Source: an uncultured Nocardioides sp. (GTDB lineage Bacteria; Actinomycetota; Actinomycetes; Propionibacteriales; Nocardioidaceae). Taken from it: a stretch of 64,000 nt of DNA. Positions 21,409 to 30,751 of the stretch are shown here, piece by piece (position 1 is the first letter of the stretch; every line of letters starts with the position of its first letter). The stretch spans positions 124,001 to 188,000 of the forward strand of contig NZ_CANLDB010000006.1 of the NCBI RefSeq assembly GCF_947489365.1, read 5' to 3'. The notes under the pieces were generated by a model. It was given only the letters and a program-made list of their open reading frames with translations, made no database searches and was not told the DNA's origin. The translations under genes and the position numbers were made by a program.

Positions 21409-23100
21409 GTGAGCCACCCCCACCCCGAGCTCCAGAAGCCGCCGCGGCTCGCCCGCGGGGCCCTGCGCGTCGTCCCCCTCGGCGGGCTGGGCGAGATCGG
21501 CCGCAACATGACCGTCTTCGAGCAGGACGGGAAGCTGCTCGTCGTCGACTGCGGCGTGCTGTTCCCCGAGGAGCACCAACCGGGCGTCGACGTGATCCTC
21601 CCGGACTTCTCCTGGATCCGCGACCGCCTCGACAAGGTCGTCGCGATCGTGCTGACGCACGGACACGAGGACCACATCGGCGGTGTGCCCTACCTGCTGC
21701 GCGAGCGGGCGGACATCCCCGTGGTCGGCTCACGGCTGACGCTGGCGCTGATCACGGAGAAGCTCAAGGAGCACCGGATCCGCCCGCAGGTCCACCAGGT
21801 GAAGGAGGGCGACCGCACGGGTGGGACCTACGGCCCGTTCGACCTGGAGTTCCTCGCGGTCAACCACTCGATCCCCGACGGACTCGCGGTCGCGATCCGC
21901 ACCCGGGCCGGCCTGGTGCTGCACACCGGCGATTTCAAGATGGACCAGTTCCCGCTGGACCGCCGGATCACCGACCTGAACGCGTTCGCCCGCCTCGGCG
22001 ACGAGGGCGTCGACCTGTTCCTCACCGACTCGACCAACGCCGAGGTGCCCGGCTTCACGACCTCCGAGCGCGAGCTGACCCCCGCGATCGAGAAGGTCTT
22101 CCGCACCGCCCCCCGCCGCGTCATCGTCTCCAGCTTCGCGAGCCACGTGCACCGGATCCAGCAGGTCCTCGACCAGAGCCACGCCGCCGGCCGCAAGGTC
22201 GCGTTCGTGGGGCGCTCGATGGTCCGCAACATGGGCGTCGCGCAGGACCTCGGCTACCTGACGGTCGCGAAGGACCTGATCGTGCCGCTGGAGCAGCTCG
22301 AGAAGATGCCGCCGCACAAGGTGACGCTGGTCTGCACCGGCTCCCAGGGCGAGCCGATGGCGGCGCTGTCCCGCATGGCGAGCCGCGACCACAAGATCCG
22401 GGTCGGCGAGGGCGACACCATCCTCATGGCCAGCTCGGTCATCCCGGGCAACGAGAACGCCATCTCCCAGGTCATCAACGGCCTGACCCGCTGGGGAGCC
22501 AACGTCGTCCACAAGGGCAACGCCATGGTCCACGTCTCCGGCCACGCCAGCGCCGGCGAGCTCGTCTACTGCTACAACATCGTCAAGCCGCGCAACGTGA
22601 TGCCGGTGCACGGCGAGTACCGCCACCTGCGCGCCAACGCCGACCTCGCCGTCAGCGTCGGCATCGACCCCGACCGGGTCGTGCTCGCCGAGGACGGCGT
22701 CGTCGTGGACCTGGTCCAGGGCCGCGCGAAGATCACCGGCAAGGTCGCCGCCGGCAACGTGTACGTCGACGCGCAGGTCGTCGGCGGCGTCACCGAGGCC
22801 GTCCTGAAGGACCGCCGGACGCTCGCCGAGGAGGGTGTCATCACCGTCCTCGCCATCGTGGACGCCGACACCGGCGCCCTCGCCGACGCCCCCGACTTCC
22901 TGGTGCGCGGATTCGTCCACGAGCCCGGGGCCTTCGACGCCGCCGTCAAGGTCGTCGAGAAGACCCTGGCGCGGGCGGCCGCGGAGGGCATCGGCGACGC
23001 CCGGCGGCTCGAGCAGATGCTGGGACGGGACGTCGCCCGCTGGGCCGAGCGGACGTTCCGGCGCAAGCCGCTGATCATCCCCGTCATCGTGGACGCCTGA
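21409..23100 (+). CDS. rnj: Ribonuclease J
   Basis: 563-residue beta-CASP metallo-beta-lactamase RNase, the expected size. RNase J acts as 5'-to-3' exonuclease and endonuclease in mRNA turnover and rRNA maturation. The zinc site shows LTHGHEDHIGGVPYLL, HTGDFKMDQ and a distal His in VHVSGHASAGEL. The beta-CASP part includes FLTDSTNAE, VSSFASHVHRIQ and CTGSQGEPMAAL. The C-terminal region (GAFDAAVKVVEKTLARAA) is the J-type multimerisation tail. The GTG start with CGAGGAG upstream was chosen over a long upstream extension that is not conserved in character. Confidence 0.97.
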   Translation: MSHPHPELQKPPRLARGALRVVPLGGLGEIGRNMTVFEQDGKLLVVDCGVLFPEEHQPGVDVILPDFSWIRDRLDKVVAIVLTHGHEDHIGGVPYLLRERADIPVVGSRLTLALITEKLKEHRIRPQVHQVKEGDRTGGTYGPFDLEFLAVNHSIPDGLAVAIRTRAGLVLHTGDFKMDQFPLDRRITDLNAFARLGDEGVDLFLTDSTNAEVPGFTTSERELTPAIEKVFRTAPRRVIVSSFASHVHRIQQVLDQSHAAGRKVAFVGRSMVRNMGVAQDLGYLTVAKDLIVPLEQLEKMPPHKVTLVCTGSQGEPMAALSRMASRDHKIRVGEGDTILMASSVIPGNENAISQVINGLTRWGANVVHKGNAMVHVSGHASAGELVYCYNIVKPRNVMPVHGEYRHLRANADLAVSVGIDPDRVVLAEDGVVVDLVQGRAKITGKVAAGNVYVDAQVVGGVTEAVLKDRRTLAEEGVITVLAIVDADTGALADAPDFLVRGFVHEPGAFDAAVKVVEKTLARAAAEGIGDARRLEQMLGRDVARWAERTFRRKPLIIPVIVDA

Positions 23101-23247
23101 GGTCCAGGACGCGCACCCGTCACCGCGCCCGAACCACGGGATCCGCCCGATCGCGCACGGACGCCCCTGGTCCATGCAACCATCAGCCGGTCGCGCCCAC
23201 CGGAGCGATGTCGTGCGGGCTCGGGCCCCACTCGAAGAAGAGGTCCC

Positions 23248-23877
23248 ATGCGCTCCCTCCGCCCCCTGCTCCGCAGCGCCGTCGCGGCCGCCGTCCTCGC
23301 CGCGGCGAGCTCCCTGCTCGTCGCCGCCCCGGCCCACGCCGAGACCCAGAACACCTACGACCCCCTCGGCGACCCGACCTTCCAGGGTGACGCCGACTTC
23401 CCCGGCCGTGAGGGCGTCGAGGACAGCACCGACATCCGCCGCCTGCGGGTCGACACCGCTGACGGCCGCGTGGGGGTCGTCATCAAGGTCGCCGACCTGA
23501 CCCTCGCCGACACCGACTACGCCACCGCCTCCGTGCGGTTCGTCAGCAACCTGGGTGACGACCGGACCGCCTCGCTCCAGGCCGAGGGTCCGCGCAAGCG
23601 GGCCACGCTGCGGGACAACGCGACGGGTCGACCGGTCGCGTGCGCGGACATGGAGGTACGCCGCTCGGCGACGAAGGACCAGTACCGCCTCTCCCTGCCC
23701 GCGAGCTGCCTGGGTGAGCAGGTGTCGGCCTTCCAGTTCGGCGCCCGGGTGCAGATCGCGGACCTCACCAGCGGGAACCCCGCCTGCTGCCCGAACGGGT
23801 ACGCGGACGATGCCCGGCGCGACGGCACCCTCGGGAACCAGATCCGCTACGGGACCCGCGTCGTCCGCGTCGACTGA
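23248..23877 (+). CDS. Small secreted protein of unknown function
   Basis: 209 residues with a classic Sec signal peptide (Arg-rich start, then VAAAVLAAASSLLVAAPAHA with cleavage after AHA). The mature part is beta-rich, with acidic DADFPGREGVEDSTDIRRL and internal cysteines (RPVACADMEV, ASCLGEQ, NPACCPNGYADD). The pattern of a secreted beta-sandwich with disulfides is common among uncharacterised actinobacterial exoproteins. AAGAAGAGG precedes the ATG. No binding or enzyme motif is seen. Confidence 0.85.
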   Translation: MRSLRPLLRSAVAAAVLAAASSLLVAAPAHAETQNTYDPLGDPTFQGDADFPGREGVEDSTDIRRLRVDTADGRVGVVIKVADLTLADTDYATASVRFVSNLGDDRTASLQAEGPRKRATLRDNATGRPVACADMEVRRSATKDQYRLSLPASCLGEQVSAFQFGARVQIADLTSGNPACCPNGYADDARRDGTLGNQIRYGTRVVRVD

Positions 23878-24496
23878 CCGGGAGGGGCGGCCCGTCACCC
23901 CCTCGACGTCCCTGCCCCGACGACGCACCGTCGCGGTCGGCTGCCCCCCACTGCCGACCGCGACGGCCCGACTGCCGCGCAGCCGTGCGTGCGGCCCGCA
24001 GCTACCGGATGCGGGCCCGGACCGGCGACGACGCGGGCGCGGGTCGGGTACGGGTGGTGCCAGCAGCGATGTCGCGGCGGTTCTTCGTGGTCACGTGGTT
24101 GCTCCAGGGATGGGTCCGGGTCGTGCCTGACCGCCCCACCCTCACCGGACCCGGCCGTGGTCGGTACTAGCCACGAGACCCATGTTCCGCCGACCCACCC
24201 ACCGTGCTGCCTGGCCAGTGCCGCGTGTCGAAGGTTCTTGCACGGTTGCCGTGTTCCAGGTGCGTGCAGCGCGAGGACGAGGAGGGAAGGCGGGCCGTGG
24301 CCCGTCGACTGACGAGGACGCTGCGATGTGCGTGCCTGGGATGCGGCAACCGCCGAGGTTCTTCGGACGCGCGGCACTAGGCTGACGCGGCCCGACCCCA
24401 CGTCGGCGGGGTCGCGGCCGCAGCTCCCCTCGAGACGACAGGTGGCGGCCCATCAGCGAGTACGACGCCTCCCTCGGCGCCCCGGTCCGCCGCGAG
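23878..24496. other. Intergenic stretch without a supported gene
   Basis: About 600 bases between the secreted protein and the PAS-LuxR regulator. Several short frames exist on both strands, but none has a ribosome site, a domain or a consistent codon pattern. The last 130 bases are the probable promoter and leader region of the regulator. No RNA gene or clear hairpin terminator was recognised. Confidence 0.5.
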
Positions 24497-25750
24497 GTGC
24501 TGCTGACCCCCGACTGGTCGGGGGTGCTCGACGCGAGCCCGGCCTGCCGCTTCCAGCTGCGCCTGTCGCGCGAGGACATCCTCGACGGCAGCGGTGCCGT
24601 GCTCGACCCCGACGACGAGCGACTCGTTCCGGCGCGCGAGGAGCAGCGCCGTACCGGTTCCTTCCGCGGGCGGCTGCGGCTGCTGCCGAAGGACGGCACG
24701 GCCTTCGAGGCCACCGTCTCGGTCGTCGCGGCCGCGTCCTCGGGCGGGGACGGGAACGCACGGGAGGAGCTGCTGGTCCTGACCTACGAGCCCGAGCGCC
24801 TGGTGCCGCCCGGGCTCGAGAAGGAGTGGTCCCGCCATCCGCTCCACCACTCCCCGGACGTGGTGGCGCTGTACGAGGCCGACGGCACGCTGCGCTACAT
24901 CAGTCCCTCCGTCGAGGACGTCCTGGGCTGGACGCCGCAGGAGATGACCGGCCGGGTCACCATCGACCTCGTCCACCCCGACGACGTCGAGGCGATGATC
25001 GACGCGATGCTCACGGCCGCCGACGACACCGGTCCCCCGCGCCCCGTGGTCTTCCGCGTGCTGCACCGCGACGGGGCGTGGCGCCACCTCGAGGTGATGC
25101 TGAGGGACCTCTCCGACGACCCGGACGTCGGCGGGTCGACGGTGCACTTCCGTGACATCACGAGCCGCGTCGAGGAGCTCGGAGCGAGCTACTTCGAGGG
25201 GCTGAACGCGCTCGAGGGCGCGGCCGGTATCGCGAACCTGACGCCGGAGGGGCGTCCGGTGCGCTTCAACGACCGGTTCGGAGAGGTCGTGGGCCGCGAC
25301 CGCGCGGAGCTCCTCGCGCTCGAGGTCCTCGGTGACGTCGTGCACCCCGACGACCGCGCCGCCCACGCCGCCGAGCTCCGACGCGTGGCGCGGGGTGGCG
25401 AGCCCGCGGCCACGGAGTGGCGCCACGTCCGGTCGGACGGCACCGTCGCCTGGGTCAGCGCGACGGTGCACCGACCGCCCCGCTCCGTCGTCGCGCCCGA
25501 CCTGCTGGTGGTGACGGTCGAGGACGTCGGCGCCCGCAAGGAGGCCGAGCGTGCCCTCGGGTTGCTGACGCCGCGTGAGCGGGAGGTGCTCGGGATGATC
25601 GTCGACGGCCTCGACAACAACGACATCGCCCGCGCGCTGTTCGTCAGCGTCCACACGGTCAAGCACCACGTGCAGGGCGTGCTCCGGAAGCTGGAGGTCC
25701 CCGACCGTCGGCGGGCGGCCGCGCGCGTCGCGGCGCTGGACACGCCCTAG
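24497..25750 (+). CDS. PAS-domain LuxR-type transcriptional regulator
   Basis: About 417 residues. Two PAS domains are recognisable: residues about 115-225 (SPDVVALYEADGTLRYISPS, WTPQEMTGRV, a PAC segment VFRVLHRDGAWRHLEV) and about 230-345 (GIANLTPEGRPVRFNDRFG, VVHPDDRAAHAAEL). An N-terminal third, degenerate PAS-like stretch precedes them. The C-terminus is a LuxR HTH (LTPREREVLGMIVDGLDNND, then VHTVKHHVQGVLRKLEV). No ATG is well placed. The GTG at 24497 lacks a ribosome site, while an in-frame ATC at 24452 has ACAGGTGG upstream. The true start is therefore uncertain and may be up to 15 codons earlier. The signal is unknown. Confidence 0.88.
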   Translation: MLLTPDWSGVLDASPACRFQLRLSREDILDGSGAVLDPDDERLVPAREEQRRTGSFRGRLRLLPKDGTAFEATVSVVAAASSGGDGNAREELLVLTYEPERLVPPGLEKEWSRHPLHHSPDVVALYEADGTLRYISPSVEDVLGWTPQEMTGRVTIDLVHPDDVEAMIDAMLTAADDTGPPRPVVFRVLHRDGAWRHLEVMLRDLSDDPDVGGSTVHFRDITSRVEELGASYFEGLNALEGAAGIANLTPEGRPVRFNDRFGEVVGRDRAELLALEVLGDVVHPDDRAAHAAELRRVARGGEPAATEWRHVRSDGTVAWVSATVHRPPRSVVAPDLLVVTVEDVGARKEAERALGLLTPREREVLGMIVDGLDNNDIARALFVSVHTVKHHVQGVLRKLEVPDRRRAAARVAALDTP

Positions 25751-25783
25751 GGGACGCCGAGGCACGGCGTCCCCCGGGGCGGG

Positions 25784-27655
25784 TCAGCCCTGCTTGAAGA
25801 CCTCGACGTAGTCGACCCGCAGGGCGACCGTGTCCTGGCCGGCCGGCATGGACGGCCAGGCGCCGTTCATCTTGTGCACGTGGGTCTGGAAGCCGATCCA
25901 CATCGCCTTGTGCGGGATCTTGTTCACGTCGGTGACGGTGTGGACCTTCTCGCCGTTGATCCAGTAGGACAGCTCGTCCGCGGACCACCGCATGCTGATG
26001 GTCTGCCACTGCGAGAAGTCGAGGCCACGGTTGAACTTCTGGTCGACGCCCCGGCCTGTGGCGGACGACGGGTTCTTGTAGTGGGTGCTCTGCGCCATCA
26101 TGTCGCGGTTGCCGCGCGACTCGTAGATCTCGTAGAAGTCGATCTCCGGGGGCCAGCTGCCGTCGGTCGGCCATGTCAGCGCGGCGGCCGAGAACCCGGT
26201 GCCCTTGTCGAAGCGGATGCGGGTGTCGATGCGGCCGTACTGCTGGACCGTGTCCTTCCACTTCCAGGCGCCGACACCTCCGCTGCGCCACCCGTCGGGC
26301 GTCATCCGGTTGTGCAGCACGAGCTCCCCGTTGGAGACCTCGACCTGCGAGCCGTGCCAGACCGTGTCCCGGCAGCAGCCCGGGGTGCCGTAGAACGGCG
26401 TCCAGCGGCTCGTGTCCAGCGTGCTCCCGCTGAAGTCCTCACGGCCGACGCTCGCCCAGTCGGCGGGCTGGGGCTCGGGGTCCGGTGTCGGCTCGGGGTC
26501 CGGTGTCGGCTCGGGGTCCGGCGTGGGCTCGGGGCTCGGCTCGGGGCTCGGCTCGGGCGTGGGCTCGGGCGTGGGCTCCGGGGACGGCTCGGGGGACGGT
26601 TCGGGGCTCGGCTCCGGCGAGGGCTCCGGGGAAGGCTCGGGGCTCGGCTCCGGCGAGGGCTCCGGGGACGGCTCGGGGCTCGGCTCCGGCGAGGGCTCCG
26701 GGGACGGCTCGGGGCTCGGCTCCGGGGACGGCTCCGGCGTCGGCTCCGGGGAAGGCTCGGGCGTGGGCTCCGGCTCGCCGGGGTTCACGTCCGGCAGGTC
26801 CCACCCGTAGACCTTGATGTAGTCGACGCTGGTCCGGGCGTTCCTCGCGGTGGCGGGGACCTTGCCGCGGGCGTTGCGGTGGACGACGGTCTGCAGCAGC
26901 GGCCAGAGGCTGCCGGTGGGCAGCAACTCGGGGGCGCGGTCGATGCGGGTGACGACGCCGTCGATCAGGTAGATGACCTTGGTGGCGTCCCAGCGCACGC
27001 TGACGGTGCGCCACTGCGTGAAGTTCCCGCGCCGCGTCGAGGACTTGCGGGAGCGGGTGCCGTCGGCCGTCCGGAAGTGCGTCTGCTGCACCGCCTGCTG
27101 GCGGGACGCCCAGGTGGCGGGGCTGGAGTACAGCTCCAGTGCCGGCGGTGCGGACTGCGCGTCCGGCCAGAGCATCAGGTTGGTCTCGACGCCCGCACCG
27201 GCCGCGGTCATGACGCGCATGTCGACGCGGCCCTCGCGCAGGTTGGCGGCGTCCCAGCCCCACCCGCCGACGGCCCCCGAGGACCAGACGCCGTTCTTCC
27301 CGGCGCCGCTGCTCAGGCGCAGGGCCCCCTTGCGGACCTGCGCGCGCCAGGGGCGGAAGGTGTGGCTCGCGTCGCCGGAGGACCGGGAGTCGTAGGCGTG
27401 CCAGCGGGTGCGGTCGAAGCCGGTGAAGTCCTCGGTGTCGAGGAGCTTCCAGTCGGCGTCCGCGACCCCGGGCTCCGGGGTCTGCGCTGCGGCGACGACC
27501 CGGCCGGCCGCGGTCGAACCGGCGGGCGTGGTCGCCGCGGCCTGGGTCGAGACGGTCCCGGCGGCGACGACGAGCGTGGCGCTGGCTGCGGCGAGCAGGC
27601 GGCGGGTACGTCGCAGGGCCGCGCCGCGGGGGCTGCAGGCTGGGTGAAGGGACAT
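25784..27655 (-). CDS. Secreted two-domain GH16-like protein, second domain catalytic
   Basis: 623 residues from the ATG at 27655. After a signal peptide (about residues 15-45) there are two concanavalin-like GH16 domains joined by a Pro-Glu-rich linker. Domain 2 (about 400-620) has the catalytic ExDxxE motif as E504-I-D-F-Y-E509 within WPPEIDFYEIYES. Domain 1 (about 65-285) aligns well but reads PPALELYSS at that place, with A172, E174 and S177 replacing the three acidic residues. It is probably a non-catalytic, glycan-binding or structural domain. The family hydrolyses beta-1,3/1,4-glucans or galactans; the substrate here is unknown. It converges with the PAS-LuxR gene. Confidence 0.9.
   Translation of the reverse strand: MSLHPACSPRGAALRRTRRLLAAASATLVVAAGTVSTQAAATTPAGSTAAGRVVAAAQTPEPGVADADWKLLDTEDFTGFDRTRWHAYDSRSSGDASHTFRPWRAQVRKGALRLSSGAGKNGVWSSGAVGGWGWDAANLREGRVDMRVMTAAGAGVETNLMLWPDAQSAPPALELYSSPATWASRQQAVQQTHFRTADGTRSRKSSTRRGNFTQWRTVSVRWDATKVIYLIDGVVTRIDRAPELLPTGSLWPLLQTVVHRNARGKVPATARNARTSVDYIKVYGWDLPDVNPGEPEPTPEPSPEPTPEPSPEPSPEPSPEPSPEPSPEPSPEPSPEPSPEPSPEPSPEPSPEPSPEPSPEPTPEPTPEPSPEPSPEPTPDPEPTPDPEPTPDPEPQPADWASVGREDFSGSTLDTSRWTPFYGTPGCCRDTVWHGSQVEVSNGELVLHNRMTPDGWRSGGVGAWKWKDTVQQYGRIDTRIRFDKGTGFSAAALTWPTDGSWPPEIDFYEIYESRGNRDMMAQSTHYKNPSSATGRGVDQKFNRGLDFSQWQTISMRWSADELSYWINGEKVHTVTDVNKIPHKAMWIGFQTHVHKMNGAWPSMPAGQDTVALRVDYVEVFKQG
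26466..26783 (-). repeat. PEPS/PEPT tandem repeat linker in the GH16 gene
   Basis: Tandem codon repeats encode a run of about 100 residues built on Pro-Glu-Pro-Ser/Thr units, ending in three PTPDPE units next to domain 2. At DNA level 12-base units recur in blocks (for example GGCTCCGGCGAG / GGGCTCGGCTCC). This is a flexible, extended linker of the type seen in secreted actinobacterial glycosidases. The long array is prone to length variation and assembly error. Confidence 0.92.
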
Positions 27656-27814
27656 GGCACGATCTCCGGCTCGGGATGTCCGCGGGGTCGGACACCTGAA
27701 TCGTGAGGTCTGCTCAGGCTTCCTGCAGGAAAAGCGCAAAAGTCAGCGACACGCCTGCTGACCTGCCACTATGCGCGGCGCGGCGGCCGCCTGACGAGGT
27801 CGACCGACCCGCCG

Positions 27815-28240
27815 TCAGACCAGCTCGGAGAACTCCAGGAGGTGGCCGTCGGGATCCGCGGTGAAGCACCTGACCTCGTGGACGTTCCTGATCGGTGGCG
27901 TGAGGAACGTGACCCCACGGCCCGCGAGGACGTCGTGCACGTGCCGGCAGTCGCTCACCCTGACGGTGATGGCGTGGCTCACGCTCGCGGAGCCCTGCGG
28001 GGGCTCGAAGGTGATCGCCGGCTTGTCGGCGGTCGGCGGACCGCCGGCGACGAGCAGCAGCCACGTGCCCGCGAACCGCATCACGGCACTGTCTCCCCCG
28101 TAGGTGCGCTCGAGCCGTGCGCCGATCCGGCCGGCCCACCACTCGACCGACCTCGGCACGTCCGACACGACCAGGATCGTCGTCGCCTCGACGTCCGCCT
28201 CGGGGAACTCACCCTGCGGGTCCTGCTCACCGTGCTCCAT
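27815..28240 (-). CDS. VOC (glyoxalase/bleomycin-resistance-fold) protein
   Basis: 141 residues from the ATG at 28240. One VOC domain: ATTILVVSDVPRSVEWW at the start, a middle FAGTWLLLVAGG, and the end VRCFTADPDGHLLEFSEL, which holds the usual metal-ligand Glu. Its function could be a metal-dependent isomerase, dioxygenase or binding protein. Resistance to a drug cannot be inferred from this fold alone. It is divergent from msrB, about 100 bases apart. Confidence 0.88.
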   Translation of the reverse strand: MEHGEQDPQGEFPEADVEATTILVVSDVPRSVEWWAGRIGARLERTYGGDSAVMRFAGTWLLLVAGGPPTADKPAITFEPPQGSASVSHAITVRVSDCRHVHDVLAGRGVTFLTPPIRNVHEVRCFTADPDGHLLEFSELV

Positions 28241-28344
28241 GCGTGTCGCACCCCTTCCTGCCGGGTCTGCCGTTCGTCGGGTCCGAGGCGTCGGCGCGTC
28301 AGGGACTCCTCCCTCGGGCATGTCGCTCGCCCTAGTCTGACCCC

Positions 28345-28776
28345 ATGTTCCGGCGCCGCCCCAGACCAGAGCCCGAGGTCGTCCGCACGGACGACGAGTG
28401 GCGCGCGAGCCTCGACCCCGAGGCCTACCGGGTGCTCCGTCGCGCGGGCACCGAGGCCCCCGGGACCAGTCCCTACGAGCACCCGCCGGCCGACGCGGCC
28501 GGGGTGTACCGGTGCCGGGGCTGCGGAGCCGAGCTGTTCCGGGCTGCCGACCAGTTCGACTCCCGGACGGGATGGCCCAGCTTCACCTCCGCGGCGACCC
28601 CGGACGCCGTCGGCGTCCGCACCGACTTCAGGATGCTCGTGCCACGACGCGAGGCCACCTGCACCCGCTGCGGAGGACACCTGGGACACGTGTTCGCGGA
28701 CGGCCCGGCGCCCACGGGCCAGCGGTGGTGCATCAACGGGGCGGCCCTCACCGCGGACGAGGTCGACCAGGGGTGA
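28345..28776 (+). CDS. msrB: Peptide methionine-R-sulfoxide reductase MsrB-type
   Basis: 143-residue zinc-containing MsrB, which reduces methionine-R-sulfoxide in oxidised proteins. The two CxxC zinc pairs (YRCRGCGAELF and CTRCGGHLGHVF), the substrate motif DSRTGWPSF and the catalytic Cys in RWCINGAAL are all present. The N-terminal 40 residues are arginine/proline-rich and slightly longer than the core domain. The usual resolving Cys is not obvious. Confidence 0.94.
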   Translation: MFRRRPRPEPEVVRTDDEWRASLDPEAYRVLRRAGTEAPGTSPYEHPPADAAGVYRCRGCGAELFRAADQFDSRTGWPSFTSAATPDAVGVRTDFRMLVPRREATCTRCGGHLGHVFADGPAPTGQRWCINGAALTADEVDQG

Positions 28777-28957
28777 ACGGGCGCGGGTGAGACTCCCCGA
28801 AGGGAGGCGTGCTGGTCGGCAGGGCCCCCTGGCCGGGCGGTCTAGACCACTGGCGTTGTTCCGGCCGCCGTGCTGGGACTCGGCGTCGGCTTCGCTGTAC
28901 CTTCAGCCCCCCGTCGGTGCGCACCGTTGCACGCCGACCGAGAACGGGGGATCACTC

Positions 28958-30751
28958 ATGACCGTCCACCACCGCCGCCGACGCCGACTCGCGTCCCTGG
29001 CCACGTTCGCCACGGCGGGCCTCGCCGTCCAGACCGTCGTCGCCGTCACCGGCGCGCCCGCCCAGGCCGCACCCGCCGAGGACTGCGCGGCCGCCTACCC
29101 GGTCGCCGAGCTCGCCGACGGCGACGCCGTCAGCGGCCTCACCGTCACCCGAGGCACCGAGCCCACCGGGTTCACCGGTGAGATCCTCGGGGTCCTCGAG
29201 GACGGCATCGCCCCCGACGTCGACATGGTCATGGCCGAGCTCGACATGCCGGAGTTCCAACGCACGGGCGGCATCTGGCAGGGGATGTCCGGCTCGCCGG
29301 TCTACGCGGAGGACGGCCGCCTGATCGGCGCCGTCGCCTACGGTCTCTCCTTCGGCCCCTCCCCCGTGGCCGGCATCACGCCGTTCGAGGACATGGACGA
29401 CTACCTCGCCGCCGGCGCGCCGCCCACGCGCATCGCGCTGACGGGTGCCGACGCCCGCACCGTCGCCCGCGAGGCCGACATCGCCCCGTCCGAGGCCTCC
29501 CGCGGCTTCTCCCAGCTCCCGATCCCGCTCGGGGTCTCCGGCGTCTCGGCGCGGCGCCTCGCCCAGGTGAAGGCCGACGGCCCGACGTCCCTGGCCAGGA
29601 ACACGGTCGTGGCGGGCAAGGCCTCGGCTGCGGCGGCCGACGCGGACACCATCGTGGCGGGCGGCAACGTCGCGGGCTCCGCGGCGTACGGCGACATCTC
29701 GTTCTCCGGCGTCGGCACGGCCACCTCGGTGTGCGACGGCCGCGTGGTCGGGTTCGGTCACCCGCTGGCGTTCCTGGGCACGACCACCCTCGGCCTGCAC
29801 CCTGCCGACACCCTGTACGTCCAGCCGGAGAGCGTCGGCGCGCCGTTCAAGGTCGCCAACGTCGCCCCGCCCGTGGGCACCGTGACCGACGACCGGACCA
29901 CGGGCATCACCGGCACGTTCGGCGCCGCCCCCGAGGGGGCCCGGGTCGCCTCGACCGTGGAGTACGCCGGTCGCTCGCGCACCGGGGACACCGAGGTCTT
30001 CGCGTCACAGTTCCTGCCCGACGTCGCCATCTACCAGGTCCTCGCCAACCAGGACCGCGTGGTCGACGGCCCGTCCAACGGTTCCGAGCTGATGACGTGG
30101 ACCATCACGGGCTCCGACGACGGCGAGCCGTTCTCGCTGTCCTCCACCGACCGCTGGAGCGGTCAGGACCTCGCCTTCATCACGGCCTTCACCCTGGCCG
30201 AGGTCGTCTCCCGGGTGACCAGGATCGACGGCGTCACCGTCGACTCGGTCACCACCGAGGCGAACGTCGACGACAACCCCGAGCGCCACACGCTCGCCGG
30301 CGTCCAGCAGCTCCGGAACGGTCGGTGGGTCACCGTCACCGCGAAGGCACCCGCCCAGGGCACGGCCGGCGAGTCCATGCGCCTGCGGGCCCTCCTCGCC
30401 GGGAGCGCCGGGTCGAAGGTCCTGCCGCTGAGCCCGATCACGCTCCCCCGCAACGCCCCGCGCCGGCTACGGCTCGTGGCGCAGGGCGGTGACGCCGGCT
30501 TCGGCTTCGTCCGCGGCAGCACGGTCGACAGGCTCCGTACGGCCCTCGCCTCGCAGCTGCGGCACGACCAGGTCCGCGTGCAGGTCGGCACGCCGGACAA
30601 GGTGCAGGTCGACCGCTTCGGCGGGGACGGGGGCTTCTTCTCCGGCGGGCGGGACCGTCGTCGTCCGTCCTTCGTGCGCACCCGCACCTCCGAGCCCCAG
30701 GCCGTCGTGGTCAAGGGCCTGCGCAGCCTGAGGGTCGACGTGCGCCGCTGA
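28958..30751 (+). CDS. Secreted SpoIVB (S55)-type serine peptidase-like protein
   Basis: 597 residues from the ATG at 28958. A signal peptide ends in GAPAQAAPA. The protein contains the S55-like signature GGIWQGMSGSPVYAEDGRLI, where the central Ser in GMSGSP matches the SpoIVB nucleophile, followed by IGAVAYGLSFGPSPVAGITP and a later GFGHPLAFLGTTTLGLH. The His of the dyad probably lies in the latter motif. Actinobacteria do not sporulate like Bacillus, so a role in sigma-E signalling is not implied. Family members here are uncharacterised secreted or surface proteins. Confidence 0.85.
   Translation: MTVHHRRRRRLASLATFATAGLAVQTVVAVTGAPAQAAPAEDCAAAYPVAELADGDAVSGLTVTRGTEPTGFTGEILGVLEDGIAPDVDMVMAELDMPEFQRTGGIWQGMSGSPVYAEDGRLIGAVAYGLSFGPSPVAGITPFEDMDDYLAAGAPPTRIALTGADARTVAREADIAPSEASRGFSQLPIPLGVSGVSARRLAQVKADGPTSLARNTVVAGKASAAAADADTIVAGGNVAGSAAYGDISFSGVGTATSVCDGRVVGFGHPLAFLGTTTLGLHPADTLYVQPESVGAPFKVANVAPPVGTVTDDRTTGITGTFGAAPEGARVASTVEYAGRSRTGDTEVFASQFLPDVAIYQVLANQDRVVDGPSNGSELMTWTITGSDDGEPFSLSSTDRWSGQDLAFITAFTLAEVVSRVTRIDGVTVDSVTTEANVDDNPERHTLAGVQQLRNGRWVTVTAKAPAQGTAGESMRLRALLAGSAGSKVLPLSPITLPRNAPRRLRLVAQGGDAGFGFVRGSTVDRLRTALASQLRHDQVRVQVGTPDKVQVDRFGGDGGFFSGGRDRRRPSFVRTRTSEPQAVVVKGLRSLRVDVRR

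Noticed and set aside
23985-24385. Several short frames in the gap before the PAS-LuxR gene.
   Set aside because: No ribosome sites, no domains, and overlapping frames on both strands with no preferred codon pattern.
26466-26783. Regularly spaced short repeats that might suggest a CRISPR array.
   Set aside because: The units are in frame, encode Pro-Glu-Pro-Ser/Thr without unique spacers, and join two GH16 domains.
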